Shown piece by piece: positions 35,067 through 45,274 of a DNA stretch of 64,000 nucleotides. A program made the translations under genes and the position numbers. The DNA lies in NCBI GenBank assembly GCA_005503055.1, contig SCOX01000001.1, forward strand, positions 434,001 to 498,000. Direction: 5' to 3'. Numbering within the stretch: the stretch's first letter is position 1; the number at the start of each line of letters is the position of its first letter. The stretch is from Lysobacteraceae bacterium P (GTDB lineage Bacteria; Pseudomonadota; Gammaproteobacteria; Xanthomonadales; Xanthomonadaceae). Below the pieces are notes generated by a model. The model was not told the origin of the DNA and did not search any database. It was given only the letters and a program-made list of their open reading frames with translations.

Positions 35067-36932
35067 TCATGGATGGCGCGCCAATACGCTGACGCTGCTG
35101 AAACTCTTCAGCCCGACCACCTTGATGTAATACACGCCGGCCCGCGGCTTCGGGATGCGCAGCGTTTCGTTGTTGCCCGGACGTGACGAGCGGAAGTCGG
35201 CGCTCTCCAGCGTCGGCTCGGCTTCGTGGCTGGCGAGCAACGTCACATCGCCCATGCCGCCGTACGACAGAATGCTCAACGCGCCCGCGCCGGCCGGCAC
35301 GGTCAGGGCGAAGAGGATCTCCTCGCCCTGCGCGCCGGTGAGTCCGGTGATGGGCACGCCATTGAGGATCGGCGAGGCATCGGGCCCGCAGTCGTCGCCT
35401 TCGCACGGGTTGGCGACTTCCTCGACGGCGGCGTTCGCATCGAGGATGCCCGCGCCGATCGGCGTCGACGAGGGAACGTCCACCGGGAACTCGCGCGCCG
35501 ATCCGACCAGCACCGTCTTGACCTGCGCCGGCGTGAGCGGCGCTTCCGCGATGCTCTGCAGCAGCGCCACGACACCGGCGACGTGCGGCGCGGCCATCGA
35601 GGTGCCGGTGTAGCCGACGTAGCTTTCGGCGCCTTCCTCCGGCGTGGTCTCGCTGTCATGCCAGGACTGCCAGACGTAGCCGCCCGGATTGCCGTCCACC
35701 GCGCCTCCGCCGCCGGGCGCCGACAGGTCCACGCGCGTGCCGTAGTTCGAATACGAGGCGCGGCCGCCGGTGATGCGCGTGGCGCCGACCGTGATCGAAT
35801 TGCTGCAACTGGCCGGGGTGAAGTTCGCCGCATCGGCGTTGTTGTTGCCCGCGGCGACGACGACCGTGGTGCCGCGCGCGACGGCCTGGTCGATCGCAAG
35901 CTGCATTTCCGACTGCGCGTCGCACACGCCCGCGCCGCCCAGGCTCATGTTGATGACTTCGGCCGGGTTGGCGTTGGCGGGCACGCCGGCGACGCTGCCG
36001 CCGGACGCCCATACCACCGCATCGGCGATGTCCGACTCGTAGCCGCCGCAGCGTCCGAGCACGCGCACCGGCAGCACCTTCGCGCCATGCGCGACGCCGG
36101 CCATGCCGATGCTGTTGTCGGTCATCTCCGCGACGGTGCCGGTGACGTGGGTGCCGTGCCAGCTGCTCGGTGAGACCTGGCACTGCGCTCCATCGTCGTT
36201 CCAGTCGCCCAGGTCCTGCGCGCCGGGCGCGCGCTCGTCGGTGCCGCGGCGCGAGATGAAGGCGTCGCTGATGAAGTCGTAGCCTTCCAGCACGTTGCCG
36301 TCGAGATCGCCGTGCGCGGTGATGCCGGTATCGAGCACCGCCACGACGATGCCTTCGCCCGTGGTGCGGTCCCATGCGGCGGGAACGCGAATGCCGCCGG
36401 CCGGGTTGTGGAAATGCCACTGGTACTGCGCGTAGTACTCGTCGTCCGGAGTCGCCGCGGGACCGATGCGCCGCGTGTCGCGCGCGGGCAACGTCGCCAT
36501 CGCGCGATCCATTCCGGTGTGGTGCAGCAGGTCGTCGACCTCGGCGTGCGCGACGCCCGGATCCGCCGCCAGGCTGCGCAGCAGCGCCGCCGTTTCGATC
36601 GCATCGAGCTGGCGCGACAGCTTGACCACGTCCGCGCCGGTGGCGGTGCGGCGCAGCGTTCGTGCGCTCAGCGGCGCGAGGCTCCGGCCCGTGTCGAGAC
36701 CCGAGCGCGCGATCGCATCGCCAAGCAGCTGTGCATGCGTCGAACTCGCACGCACGCCGGCATCATGGAATCGAACGATCAGGCGGTCATGGCGCGCGGC
36801 GGTCGAAGCGCCGCTGGTATCCACGCGCCAACCACCGGCGACCGGGCCGGCCGCAACGGCCGCCGGCGCGGCGAGCGAGAGCGCGACGAGCGCGGCGAGT
36901 GGATGCAGCGAAGCAAACAGACGATTTCCCAT
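35067..36932 (-). CDS. Secreted S8 (subtilisin-like) serine peptidase
   Basis: The 621-residue preproenzyme has a signal peptide (LAALVALSLAAPAAVAA) and a propeptide of inhibitor-I9 type (RLIVRFHDAGVRASS...). The S8 catalytic triad is Asp201 (VLDTG), His259 (WHGTHVTG) and Ser445 (GTSMAAPH), with the oxyanion Asn in VVVAAGNNN. A C-terminal PPC-like beta domain (about 530-620) ends in GVYYIKVVGLKSFSSVSVL. Such enzymes are exported by the type II system and activated by removal of the propeptide and often of the PPC domain. The ATG at 36932 has an AGGAG site. All catalytic residues are present, so activity is expected. Confidence 0.92.
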   Translation of the reverse strand: MGNRLFASLHPLAALVALSLAAPAAVAAGPVAGGWRVDTSGASTAARHDRLIVRFHDAGVRASSTHAQLLGDAIARSGLDTGRSLAPLSARTLRRTATGADVVKLSRQLDAIETAALLRSLAADPGVAHAEVDDLLHHTGMDRAMATLPARDTRRIGPAATPDDEYYAQYQWHFHNPAGGIRVPAAWDRTTGEGIVVAVLDTGITAHGDLDGNVLEGYDFISDAFISRRGTDERAPGAQDLGDWNDDGAQCQVSPSSWHGTHVTGTVAEMTDNSIGMAGVAHGAKVLPVRVLGRCGGYESDIADAVVWASGGSVAGVPANANPAEVINMSLGGAGVCDAQSEMQLAIDQAVARGTTVVVAAGNNNADAANFTPASCSNSITVGATRITGGRASYSNYGTRVDLSAPGGGGAVDGNPGGYVWQSWHDSETTPEEGAESYVGYTGTSMAAPHVAGVVALLQSIAEAPLTPAQVKTVLVGSAREFPVDVPSSTPIGAGILDANAAVEEVANPCEGDDCGPDASPILNGVPITGLTGAQGEEILFALTVPAGAGALSILSYGGMGDVTLLASHEAEPTLESADFRSSRPGNNETLRIPKPRAGVYYIKVVGLKSFSSVSVLARHP

Positions 36933-37014
36933 CTTCGTACTCCTGGCAGGAAGAAAAAGAGCCGGGCGGCGGATGCATGTCCGCGGGGGTCGCCCGGCCG
37001 TCGAAAAGAAAGGC

Positions 37015-40000
37015 TCACCAACCAAAGCCGACGCCCATGCCCACCGAGCTTTCATCGCTGCTGAAGGCACCGCCGAACGTCAGCGTCGCGGCGTCGCCGA
37101 ATGCACGCTGGTAGCCCACCGACAACGCAGATTCGCCGCCCGAATAACCTGCGCCGACGCCGACGCGGTTGGGCGTATGCACGCCCGCCGCGCTGGTGGC
37201 CATGTTCACCATCGCCGCGTTCATCGCACCCATGCGGTCGATGCGGCGTTCCTGTTCGTGGAAGCGCTCGCCCACTTCGGCGCGCAGGTCGTCGATCGCC
37301 GCCATCGGTACGGCCAGCGCATCCTCGACACGGCCGTCGACGTAGGCCTTGGCATCGGCCAGCGTCCTGGCGTCCGCGGCTTCGACCTGGCGCACGTTGG
37401 CCGCGTCGGTGTCCTGCTTGCCGTCGGTGACGGCGACGCGTTCGGTCGGCGTCGTGCCGGTGGGTTCGGGTGTGCCGCCGGCATCGGTCGATGCGACAGA
37501 CGCGTCGGTCGTGCGGGTCGCGTCCGCAGGCGCCTCCAGCGTCTTCGGTGCGGAGCTCGATGCAGCACTCATGCGCGCCGCCGATGCCGTCGTCTTCGCC
37601 GCGCCATCGCCGGACTCCAGCCCGTCCACGCGCGCATCCAGCGCGGCCAGGCCATCGTCGAGCGCGCCCAACGCGTCGCCCACGTTGCCGAACGCCGAGC
37701 CCATGACGTGGAAGGTCGGCGCGATGAACTGCCCGTTGCCGGCGAAGCCCGCGCCGCCGCCCAGTGCACCGGCGATCGTCTGTTGCACGGACAGCGACTG
37801 GCTGCCGAAGCTGCGCAACTGCGCGAGGTTCACCGCGTCGGTATCGCGTGTGCCGGCCGCGACGTTGGCGATCTGGCGCTCCGCGCCCGTGCGTCCTACC
37901 GAGACGGTGTTGGCACGATCGGCGACCGAGTTGCTGCCCAGCGCCACGCTTCCGGCCGCAACGGCGTTGGCGCGATGGCCGACCGCGATCGCGGCGTTGC
38001 CGCCCGCCGCGGCTTCTTTGCCAGTGGCGATCGCATTTTCGCCGTTGGCACGAGCGTAACGCCCGGTGGCGATGCTGCCCTCGCCTTGCGCCACGCTACC
38101 GGCGCCCAGTGCGGTACTGCCATCGCCGGAGGCACGACTGGACTCGCCCAGCGCGGTCGCATACGCGGCCTGCGCATGCGTATTGGCGCCGATCGCCGTG
38201 CTGCCGTCGCCTTCGGCCAGGCTGCCGGCGCCGTTGGCGGTGGCCTGCAGACCGCCGGCCGCGCTGCCGCTGCCGCTGGACGTGGCGAGCACACCGGTGG
38301 CCTGCGCCTCGTCGTCGCCCTCCTCCGCGCCATTGGCCTGGAAGTAGCGCGCCGTCTCCTGTCCGTCCTGCGTCGCTTCGCGCAATTGCTTCACGTTGAC
38401 CGCGTCGAAGTCATGGGTGCCAGCGGCGACGTTGACGATCTGGCGCTGGAACGGCGCGACCGTGTTGAAGTCGCTGTCGAGCATCTCCACCGCGCTGCCC
38501 ACCGACACGGTGTTCGCGCGATCGGCGTGCGAATACGCGCCCAGCGCCACGCTGCCTTCGGCGACGGCATCGCTCATCGCGCCCAGCGCCGTGCTCGAAC
38601 GCACGCGCGCCTTCGACCAGCGGCCGAACGCGCTGCTGTCCAGCCCGGCGGTGCCGGCGTACTGGCCGACCGCGGTATTGGCTTCGTCGTAGGCCGTGGC
38701 ATTGGCGCCGATGGCGACGCTGCGTTCGCCATGCGTCTGCGAACTCGCCCCGACCGAAACGCCCAGCGTGTCGTAGGCGCGGGCCTGGCTGCCGATGGCG
38801 ACACTGCGATCGCCGCGCGCCGTGCTGGCCGCGCCGATGGCGGTCGCGCCGTCGGCGGCGGCTTCGGAGGTCATGCCGATGGCGGTGGCGGCGTACTCGG
38901 TGGCGCGGGCCGCCACGCCTATCGCGGTGCTTTCCTTGCCCGACGCCACCGTCGACCAGGTCTCGTGTTCCCAGGTCGTGCCGTTCACCACTTCCATCTG
39001 CCCGCCGATGGCGGTGGCGCTGTCGCCCAGCGCCTGGCTGCCGACGCCGTACGCCGTGCTGCGATGCCCCGCGGCGGTGCTCCCGTATCCGCCGGCGGTG
39101 GCCTGCACGTCCAGCGCCATCGCACCGCTGCCCAGCGCGGTGGCGCCCTGCGCGAAGGCGCTCGATGCGGAACCTATCGCGGTCGCGTGTTCGCCTTCGG
39201 CCAATGCGTCGTCGCTGCCGTCGCGATTGCCGTTGGCCTTGAAGTAGCGGCTGCCGTTCTCGGCCACTGCGTTCAATTGCGCGAGATTGACGGCGTCGGT
39301 GGCTTCGGTGCCGGCACTGACGTGGGTGATCTGCCGCGTTTCCGGAAAGCCGTCGATGTTCTCGCCCGCGCCGACCGACACCGCGTTGGCGCGGTCGCCG
39401 ACCGAACCGGTACCGATCGCCACGCTCTGGTCTTCCAGCGCGAACGCGTAGTAGCCCAACGCAATCGCGCCCTCGCCGTCGGCGAAGGACTGGCTGCCCA
39501 GCGCGGTGGAACGGCGCGCATTGGCGAAGGCCGATTCGCCGGCCGCGGTCGAACTCACCGCGGTGGCGAACGCGTTGGCGCCCAGCGCGGTGGCGTAATC
39601 GGCGATCGCCCATGCGGCCGAGCCGAACGCAGAGGCGTAGGTGCCCGACGCGCGCGTGACGACGTGGCCCAGCCATTCGCCGGCCGGGCGGCTGCCGCCG
39701 ACGGCGGTGCTCTGCTCGCCGGTGGCCTGCGCCGAATCGCCGAGCGCGACCGCGTTGCCGCCGCTGGCCTGCGCACGCGCACCGCCGGCCAGCGACCACA
39801 GGCCCGAAGCGTTGGCCGCCGCGCCGAGCGCGGTGCCCAGTTCGCCCGATGCCTGCGCACCGGCGCCGAACGCGCTCGATGCTGCGCCGCTGGCGGTGGT
39901 GGTGCCTTCCAGTTCCACCGTCTTGTGCGTTTCGGCGTCGACGTAGCGGTAGTCGAGGCGTCCGCCGACGGCGCTGGACGACTGCGCGCTCGCGGTGGCG

Positions 40001-42087
40001 TTCATGCCGGCCGCGGTGGCGTTGTCGGCGACGGCGGTGGCGCCGCTGCCGAAGGACGACGCGCCGACGCCGATCGCGTTGGCGGCGGCCCCGGTGGCGG
40101 TGGCGTAATCGCCGTCGACCAGTGCGTCGTCGCTGCCGTCGTCGTTGCCGTTGGCCTGGTGATAGCGGCCGATGGCGTCGAGCTGGGCGAGGTTCACCGC
40201 GTCGCTCGCCTCCGTGCCGGCGGCCACGTTGACGATCTGCCGCCGCGTGTTTCCCATTTCCGAACCGACCGAGACCACGCCCGTACGCAGCGTGTCCGAG
40301 CCCGCGCCCAGCACGATGCTGTCGTCGGCCAGCGCCATCGCGCCGTCGCCGATCGCGATGCTGCGGACGCCTTGCGCCGAGGCCCAGGTGCCGAACGCCA
40401 TGCTGTCCTGACCTTCGGCGAACGCCCCGCCGATCGAAATGGAATTGACGCCGCTGGCGACCGATCCCGCGCCCAGGGCGACCGCCTGATCGCCGGCCGA
40501 CGCGCCCTTGCCGAGCGCGGTCCCGTAGAACTGCGCGTACGCATTGCGACCGACCGCCACCGCGCTGTCGGCCACCGCATTGCCGCCGACGGCCACCGCC
40601 ATCTCGCCGCCCGCGTACGCCGTGTTGCCGATGGCGACGCCGGCGTATCCCAGTGCCTGCGCGCCCGCGCCAAAGGCCGAGCTTTCCTGGCCGGACGCCA
40701 GCGTCGGCAGCAGTTCGCGTTCGCCGGTGTGGCCGTTGAAGATGTAGGCGTAGCCGCCCAGCGCGGTGGAACTGACACCGCTGGCGACGCTGCCGGCGCC
40801 GTAGGACGTGGCGTATTCGCCGCTGGCGGCCGCGTTGTAACCGGCCGCCGTCGTGAACTGCGCCAGCGCGAACGCGCCGCTGCCCACGGCGGTGCTGCCG
40901 ATGTCGAGCGCGGTGGCCGACGAGCCGACCGCACTGGCGTAGTCGCCGTCGGCGAGTGCGTCCTGGCCCAGCGCGAGGCTGCCGGTGCGGGTCGCGGTCG
41001 CGCGTGCGCCGTACGCGGCGCTGCCCTCGCCCGACGCCTGACTGGCGTAGCCAGCGGCGATGGCGTCCGCCGCGCTGGCCTGCGCGGTGCCGCCGAGCGC
41101 GACGGCGCCGTCGCCGCTCGCGTCGCTGTTGGCGCCGATGGAGGTGGCGAAGCCGCCGTTCGCGCCCGCGCCGGCGCCGAACGCCGCGGCGCCGACGTCG
41201 GCCGCCTCCGAGTACGCGCCCGCGGCGGTGGCGCCCTCGCCTTCGCTGTAGGCGTTGAAGCCCACGGACGTGCTGATCAACCCGTGCGCCTGGCTGTTTG
41301 CGCCCGCGGCCAGCGCACCTTCCTCTGTGGCCTTGCTGTTGAAGCCGATCGCGCTGCTCTGGGCGCCCGAGGCCTTCGTGCCCGGCCCCACGGCCGCGGC
41401 GAATTCGCCGCTGGCGAGCGCGTCGGGTCCCAGTGCGGCGGCGAAGTCGCCGTCCGCACGCGCGCCCGCACCCACCGCCACCGCGTGGGTGCCGTTCGCG
41501 CTGGTGCGGATCCAGCCGATGAACGAGTTGTACTGCCCGCCGATGGCGACCGCCGAATCGCCGGTCGCCTTCGCGCCGGAACCGACCGCCGTCGTGCCCA
41601 GACGCTGCGCCTGCGCGTCGTTGCCCACGGCGGTGCTGTATTCGCCCAGCGCCTGCGCATTGGCGCCGGCCGCGATGCCGCCATACGCAGCGGCGCGGCT
41701 GCCCGCACCGTAGGCGGCGGAGAGCTGCGCTTCGGCGCGACTGTCGGCACCGGCGGCCACGGAACGCTCGCCGTTGGCCTGCGCGGCGTCGTCGCCATCG
41801 CCGGTGGCGCGGAAATAGCTCAGCGTGCCGACGATGTCGTCGAAGATGTTCGCCGGGCGAACGGGCCCCGGGCGCCGGGTCGGGGCGCAGGCGTCAAGCG
41901 AGGCAGCGCCGGCGCGACAGGCGCTGCGCTCGTCGGTGCGAGGCGCCTCGTGCGACGGCGCCGGCACGCGCATGGTCGGAACGGGCATCGTCGGAACGGG
42001 CTTCGCCGCGTCGCTCGTCTGTGCGCTCGCGGCACCGGCGCAGGCCAGGACCCCCAGCACGGCGGTGGTCAACTGCACTCTTTTCAT
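37015..42087 (-). CDS. YadA-type trimeric autotransporter adhesin
   Basis: The 1690-residue protein has a signal peptide (LTTAVLGVLACAGAASAQ). A very long head of Hep/Hag-type repeats follows (SxAxGxxAxA, for example STAIGANTHAQAAYATALGE). Four neck motifs DAVN(L/V)xQL lie near residues 629, 934, 1229 and 1414, each preceded by Q(I/V)xNVAAGT or a variant. A coiled-coil stalk and the 70-residue YadA anchor close it, ending ESSVGMGVGFGW. The four neck motifs divide the head into modules that each start Y(F/H)xAxG.(D)GxD. Such trimers bind host or abiotic surfaces and cells. The start at 42087 is set by the signal peptide and GGAG. It lies 82 bases upstream of the S8 peptidase start. Confidence 0.93.
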   Translation of the reverse strand: MKRVQLTTAVLGVLACAGAASAQTSDAAKPVPTMPVPTMRVPAPSHEAPRTDERSACRAGAASLDACAPTRRPGPVRPANIFDDIVGTLSYFRATGDGDDAAQANGERSVAAGADSRAEAQLSAAYGAGSRAAAYGGIAAGANAQALGEYSTAVGNDAQAQRLGTTAVGSGAKATGDSAVAIGGQYNSFIGWIRTSANGTHAVAVGAGARADGDFAAALGPDALASGEFAAAVGPGTKASGAQSSAIGFNSKATEEGALAAGANSQAHGLISTSVGFNAYSEGEGATAAGAYSEAADVGAAAFGAGAGANGGFATSIGANSDASGDGAVALGGTAQASAADAIAAGYASQASGEGSAAYGARATATRTGSLALGQDALADGDYASAVGSSATALDIGSTAVGSGAFALAQFTTAAGYNAAASGEYATSYGAGSVASGVSSTALGGYAYIFNGHTGERELLPTLASGQESSAFGAGAQALGYAGVAIGNTAYAGGEMAVAVGGNAVADSAVAVGRNAYAQFYGTALGKGASAGDQAVALGAGSVASGVNSISIGGAFAEGQDSMAFGTWASAQGVRSIAIGDGAMALADDSIVLGAGSDTLRTGVVSVGSEMGNTRRQIVNVAAGTEASDAVNLAQLDAIGRYHQANGNDDGSDDALVDGDYATATGAAANAIGVGASSFGSGATAVADNATAAGMNATASAQSSSAVGGRLDYRYVDAETHKTVELEGTTTASGAASSAFGAGAQASGELGTALGAAANASGLWSLAGGARAQASGGNAVALGDSAQATGEQSTAVGGSRPAGEWLGHVVTRASGTYASAFGSAAWAIADYATALGANAFATAVSSTAAGESAFANARRSTALGSQSFADGEGAIALGYYAFALEDQSVAIGTGSVGDRANAVSVGAGENIDGFPETRQITHVSAGTEATDAVNLAQLNAVAENGSRYFKANGNRDGSDDALAEGEHATAIGSASSAFAQGATALGSGAMALDVQATAGGYGSTAAGHRSTAYGVGSQALGDSATAIGGQMEVVNGTTWEHETWSTVASGKESTAIGVAARATEYAATAIGMTSEAAADGATAIGAASTARGDRSVAIGSQARAYDTLGVSVGASSQTHGERSVAIGANATAYDEANTAVGQYAGTAGLDSSAFGRWSKARVRSSTALGAMSDAVAEGSVALGAYSHADRANTVSVGSAVEMLDSDFNTVAPFQRQIVNVAAGTHDFDAVNVKQLREATQDGQETARYFQANGAEEGDDEAQATGVLATSSGSGSAAGGLQATANGAGSLAEGDGSTAIGANTHAQAAYATALGESSRASGDGSTALGAGSVAQGEGSIATGRYARANGENAIATGKEAAAGGNAAIAVGHRANAVAAGSVALGSNSVADRANTVSVGRTGAERQIANVAAGTRDTDAVNLAQLRSFGSQSLSVQQTIAGALGGGAGFAGNGQFIAPTFHVMGSAFGNVGDALGALDDGLAALDARVDGLESGDGAAKTTASAARMSAASSSAPKTLEAPADATRTTDASVASTDAGGTPEPTGTTPTERVAVTDGKQDTDAANVRQVEAADARTLADAKAYVDGRVEDALAVPMAAIDDLRAEVGERFHEQERRIDRMGAMNAAMVNMATSAAGVHTPNRVGVGAGYSGGESALSVGYQRAFGDAATLTFGGAFSSDESSVGMGVGFGW

Positions 42088-42211
42088 GCGTCCCAACTCC
42101 AGGTGGATGGATCGCCGGATCCTCGGCATCGCATCCACTGGGCCGCACTCCAAAGCCACAACCGTTTTATGACAGTTTTATTTTTCCCATTTCAATCAGT
42201 CGGATAGGCGT

Positions 42212-44656
42212 TCAATTGGATGTTGCCACCGACGCGCCGCGGTTCCCGCCCGGGCCGGGCATGCGGGTCAGGGCTGCGGGGATAGGCCGTTCGCCGGCCA
42301 GTCGTCGCGTGGTTTCCAGCGCCGAGTACCACAGGTCGCGGTGGCCCAGCGCGTGGTACAGCCGCAACTGCAAGAGCGCGCACTCGTAATCGCGGTCGGC
42401 CCACAGGCCCACGCGGCCGACGAGGGCGCCAGCCACCGCCAGCCGGTTGCGTTCGATCAGCCACGGAACGTAGGCCGCCGCCGTCGCGCTGATCTCCGAC
42501 GGAATGCCATGGCGCTCCGCGAGGGAGACGGCCTGCCCGTAAAGCGCATCGGCGCCCCGCTCGTCTCCTATGGCGCGACGCTCGGTGGCCCGGCTGAGCA
42601 GATCGGGCACGGCGCTGCCGAGATCGTCGATGGCGTCGTTCGGGGAACCGGCGCGTGCCGGCGATGTCGAGGGGCTCACGCCCAGCGCCAGCGCGGCCTG
42701 CTGGCGACGCAGCACGACCCAGGCGCGCGTGCTGTCCCAGGCCTCTTCCGACCAGCCCGGCAGGATCTCATCGGCCCGGCGCAGGGCATCGCGAAGGTCG
42801 CCGCGTCGCCACGCGTACTCGATGCGGACCCAGGCGCGGCGGCGCTCGTTGACCTGCGCGCCGCCGGCATCGAAGGCCGGATCGTCGAGGATGTTCCTGG
42901 CCTGCTCGAAGCGGCCCAGGCGGATGAGCGTTTCGGCGCGGTCCAGGCCGATCGACAGGCGCTGGCCCGGGTCGCGCGCGCGCTCGCGCATGGCGAAGTT
43001 CTCCTCGCTGCGGCGCCAGGCCTCGTCGTACTGCAACTGCATCAGGTGCACCTGCAAGACGTGCGAGCGCGTGATCAGCAACTCCTGCACCGCGCCGAAG
43101 GATTCGAACACCGGCGCGGCCTTGCGCAGGTAATCCAGCGCGTAGCCCGGCCGGCCGCGGTTGAGTTCGAGCACGCCCAGGTTGGCGTCCACGCGCGCCA
43201 CCGCCAGCGCATCGTGCGCGCGCAACAGCTGGATCCGCGCCTGCCCCAGGTCGGCCAGCGCGTCGTCGAAATTGCCCAGGCCGCTGCGTGTCACGCCCCG
43301 GTACGTAAGTGCCCGCCCGAGTTCGGCGTGATGGCGCTCCGGGTCGAGCAGTTTCACGGCCGCGTCGAAGTCCTGTTCGGCCTCGGCGATCTGCGCCTGG
43401 CGCATGCGCACCTGTCCGCGCTCGCACAGCACGCGCGCGTGGAAGGCAGGATCGGCGAGCACGCGCACGTCGGCGAATAGCGGCGCCAGCGTCGCCATGG
43501 CCTGGGCGAAATCGCCGCCGCGCGTGTACACCTGCGCCAGTTCGTGACGCAGCCGCGGTGAGCCGCGCTGCGCCGGCGGCGCGGCGAGGAGGATGCTGCG
43601 CGCGGTGTCGAGTTCGTTGGCCAGCCTGGCCGCTTCGGCGCGCTGCATGCGCTCGGCCAGGTCCAGGTCGGTGTCGCCGCCCGGCGCGGTGCGGCCCAGC
43701 GCCGCGAGCAGGCGGTCGCTGGCGATGCGCGCGGCCTGCAGCAGGTCGGCTGCACGCGCCTCGCCTTCGCGGCGGATGCCGTGCGAATCGACGGCGCTGA
43801 TCGACAACCGCCAGGCGTCGGCATCGCGCACGATGCGGCCTTCGATGATGAGGTCGACCTGGGCGGCCTGGCGCAGCCGCTTCGCGTCGGGCCTCGGGTC
43901 CCCGACGCGGCCCAGCAGGCTGAGCGTGTTCTCGTTCGGCACCACGGTGATGCCGGCGCCGCGCACGCGTTCGGCGACGAACGCCATCAGACCCAGCCGG
44001 GCCCACGCGGCATCGTCCGGGCCGTCCACTTCGATCGGCAGGATCAGCGCCGAACCGGGCGCGATGGACAGCGACGAGGCCGTGGCCGGCGCGGTCGCGG
44101 TGCGGGTGATGACCGCACCTCCCGCGGCGAGCGCCAGCGCCGCCGAGAGCGCCCACCACCAGCGCATGCGCGACGATTCCGGCGCAGCGGATTGCCGCGC
44201 GGCGATGCCGCTGGGCGATTGGGGAAACGGGATGGCGACGATGGCGGATCCGACATCGGACAGCGGCCGCGCGATTTCGATGCCGTCCGGCTCGTGCGGA
44301 CTTGCGGGGCGCCCTTCCTCCTCGACGGCATGCGCCTCGTGCACGGTCTGGGTGTCCACCGCCCAGCGGAACCCGAACCGCGGGATGGTGCGGATCATCC
44401 GCTGCCCCTGCCCGTCGTCGCCCACCGCGCGACGCGCGCGCAGGATCACCTGCCCAAGGTGCGCGTCGGTGACATCGATGCGGCCGAAGGTGGCCTTGCC
44501 GAGTTCATCGCGCCCGATCGCGCGGTCGCGGTGTTCGATCAGATGACGCAGGCACTCGAACACCTTGCCAGGCAAGGGCACGATCCCGTCGCCGCGACGC
44601 AGCTCCCGCCTTGCGATGTCGAGCACGCAGTCGCCAAATCGATAGCAGACGTTCAT
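42212..44656 (-). CDS. Membrane-bound winged-helix regulator with TPR sensor (CadC-like)
   Basis: The 814-residue protein begins with an OmpR/PhoB-type winged helix (about 5-105: LPGKVFECLRHLIEHRDRAI, GKATFGRIDVTDAHLGQVIL, RMIRTIPRFGFRW). A linker and a single membrane helix (WWWALSAALALAAGGAVIT, about 165-185) follow. The periplasmic part is built mainly of TPR-like helical repeats (about 290-790). This layout is that of CadC/ToxR-like one-component regulators that bind DNA while anchored in the membrane. The ATG at 44656 has an AGGAGG site. It is 124 bases upstream of the adhesin gene on the same strand, so it may control the adhesin. Confidence 0.85.
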   Translation of the reverse strand: MNVCYRFGDCVLDIARRELRRGDGIVPLPGKVFECLRHLIEHRDRAIGRDELGKATFGRIDVTDAHLGQVILRARRAVGDDGQGQRMIRTIPRFGFRWAVDTQTVHEAHAVEEEGRPASPHEPDGIEIARPLSDVGSAIVAIPFPQSPSGIAARQSAAPESSRMRWWWALSAALALAAGGAVITRTATAPATASSLSIAPGSALILPIEVDGPDDAAWARLGLMAFVAERVRGAGITVVPNENTLSLLGRVGDPRPDAKRLRQAAQVDLIIEGRIVRDADAWRLSISAVDSHGIRREGEARAADLLQAARIASDRLLAALGRTAPGGDTDLDLAERMQRAEAARLANELDTARSILLAAPPAQRGSPRLRHELAQVYTRGGDFAQAMATLAPLFADVRVLADPAFHARVLCERGQVRMRQAQIAEAEQDFDAAVKLLDPERHHAELGRALTYRGVTRSGLGNFDDALADLGQARIQLLRAHDALAVARVDANLGVLELNRGRPGYALDYLRKAAPVFESFGAVQELLITRSHVLQVHLMQLQYDEAWRRSEENFAMRERARDPGQRLSIGLDRAETLIRLGRFEQARNILDDPAFDAGGAQVNERRRAWVRIEYAWRRGDLRDALRRADEILPGWSEEAWDSTRAWVVLRRQQAALALGVSPSTSPARAGSPNDAIDDLGSAVPDLLSRATERRAIGDERGADALYGQAVSLAERHGIPSEISATAAAYVPWLIERNRLAVAGALVGRVGLWADRDYECALLQLRLYHALGHRDLWYSALETTRRLAGERPIPAALTRMPGPGGNRGASVATSN

Positions 44657-44851
44657 GGCCTCCTGTGGGGGATGCGCCGGCCCGGTGCAGTGCGATTCTG
44701 TCCACATTCGCTCCGCCCACACTGTGTTCCAGCGCGCCCTTTAGGCAATCGGCGGCGGCCGGTTCAGCATCGACGCACGCTGCTCGCGTCGCGTGCGGAT
44801 TCGCCCACACATTTCGTCGCCTCCGCTTCCGCTTCGGGACGAAAGCCGACG

Positions 44852-45241
44852 CTATGGCGTCTGCCCGCCGTCGACCTTGCGGACCGAGCCCACGTTGACG
44901 CGCTCGCCTTTCCAGGCTGCGTCCTCGACCGCCCAGTAGCGTTCGGGATTCAGGCGCCATGCGTCGTACATCGCGCTCACATCCACGCCGCTGCTCTTGT
45001 CCTGGACACTGGCCGTCCCGCCGCCCGGTGCGTGCACGGCCAGGCGCCCGTCGACGTAGCCGGTACGACTGCCGGTGATTTCAGAGTTCTGGCGCACGAT
45101 CACGGCCGTCAGCCGGGGGTTGGCGACCTTGTCGCCGAAGCGGTCGTACAAGGCGGCACCTTCGGCGACCGCGCGTTCGCGTTCGGCTTGGGTCAACGCC
45201 TGCCACATCTTCTCGCGCAGCACGACGAGGTTCGGATACAT
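44852..45241 (-). CDS. Protein of unknown function
   Basis: From the ATG at 45241 this is 129 residues with no signal peptide or membrane helix. It contains LREKMWQALTQAERERAVAE, VIVRQNSEITGSRTGYVDGR and YDAWRLNPERYWAVEDAAWK. The composition is ordinary and the third-position GC bias suits coding, but no family was recognised. The frame continues a little further upstream with a TTG start. It lies upstream of, and on the same strand as, the TPR regulator. It might be a truncated remnant of a larger protein. Confidence 0.45.
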   Translation of the reverse strand: MYPNLVVLREKMWQALTQAERERAVAEGAALYDRFGDKVANPRLTAVIVRQNSEITGSRTGYVDGRLAVHAPGGGTASVQDKSSGVDVSAMYDAWRLNPERYWAVEDAAWKGERVNVGSVRKVDGGQTP

Positions 45242-45274
45242 GCGCTCGGCGGGCGAGATCGGCCCAGCGGCCAA

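Noticed and set aside
36466-42207. A 1913-codon open frame on the plus strand opposite the S8 peptidase start and the YadA-type adhesin
   Set aside because: It mirrors the adhesin's repeated GC-rich codons, has no signal, motif or ribosome site, and yields Arg/Ala/Gly-rich low-complexity sequence. The minus strand has the signal peptide, necks and anchor.
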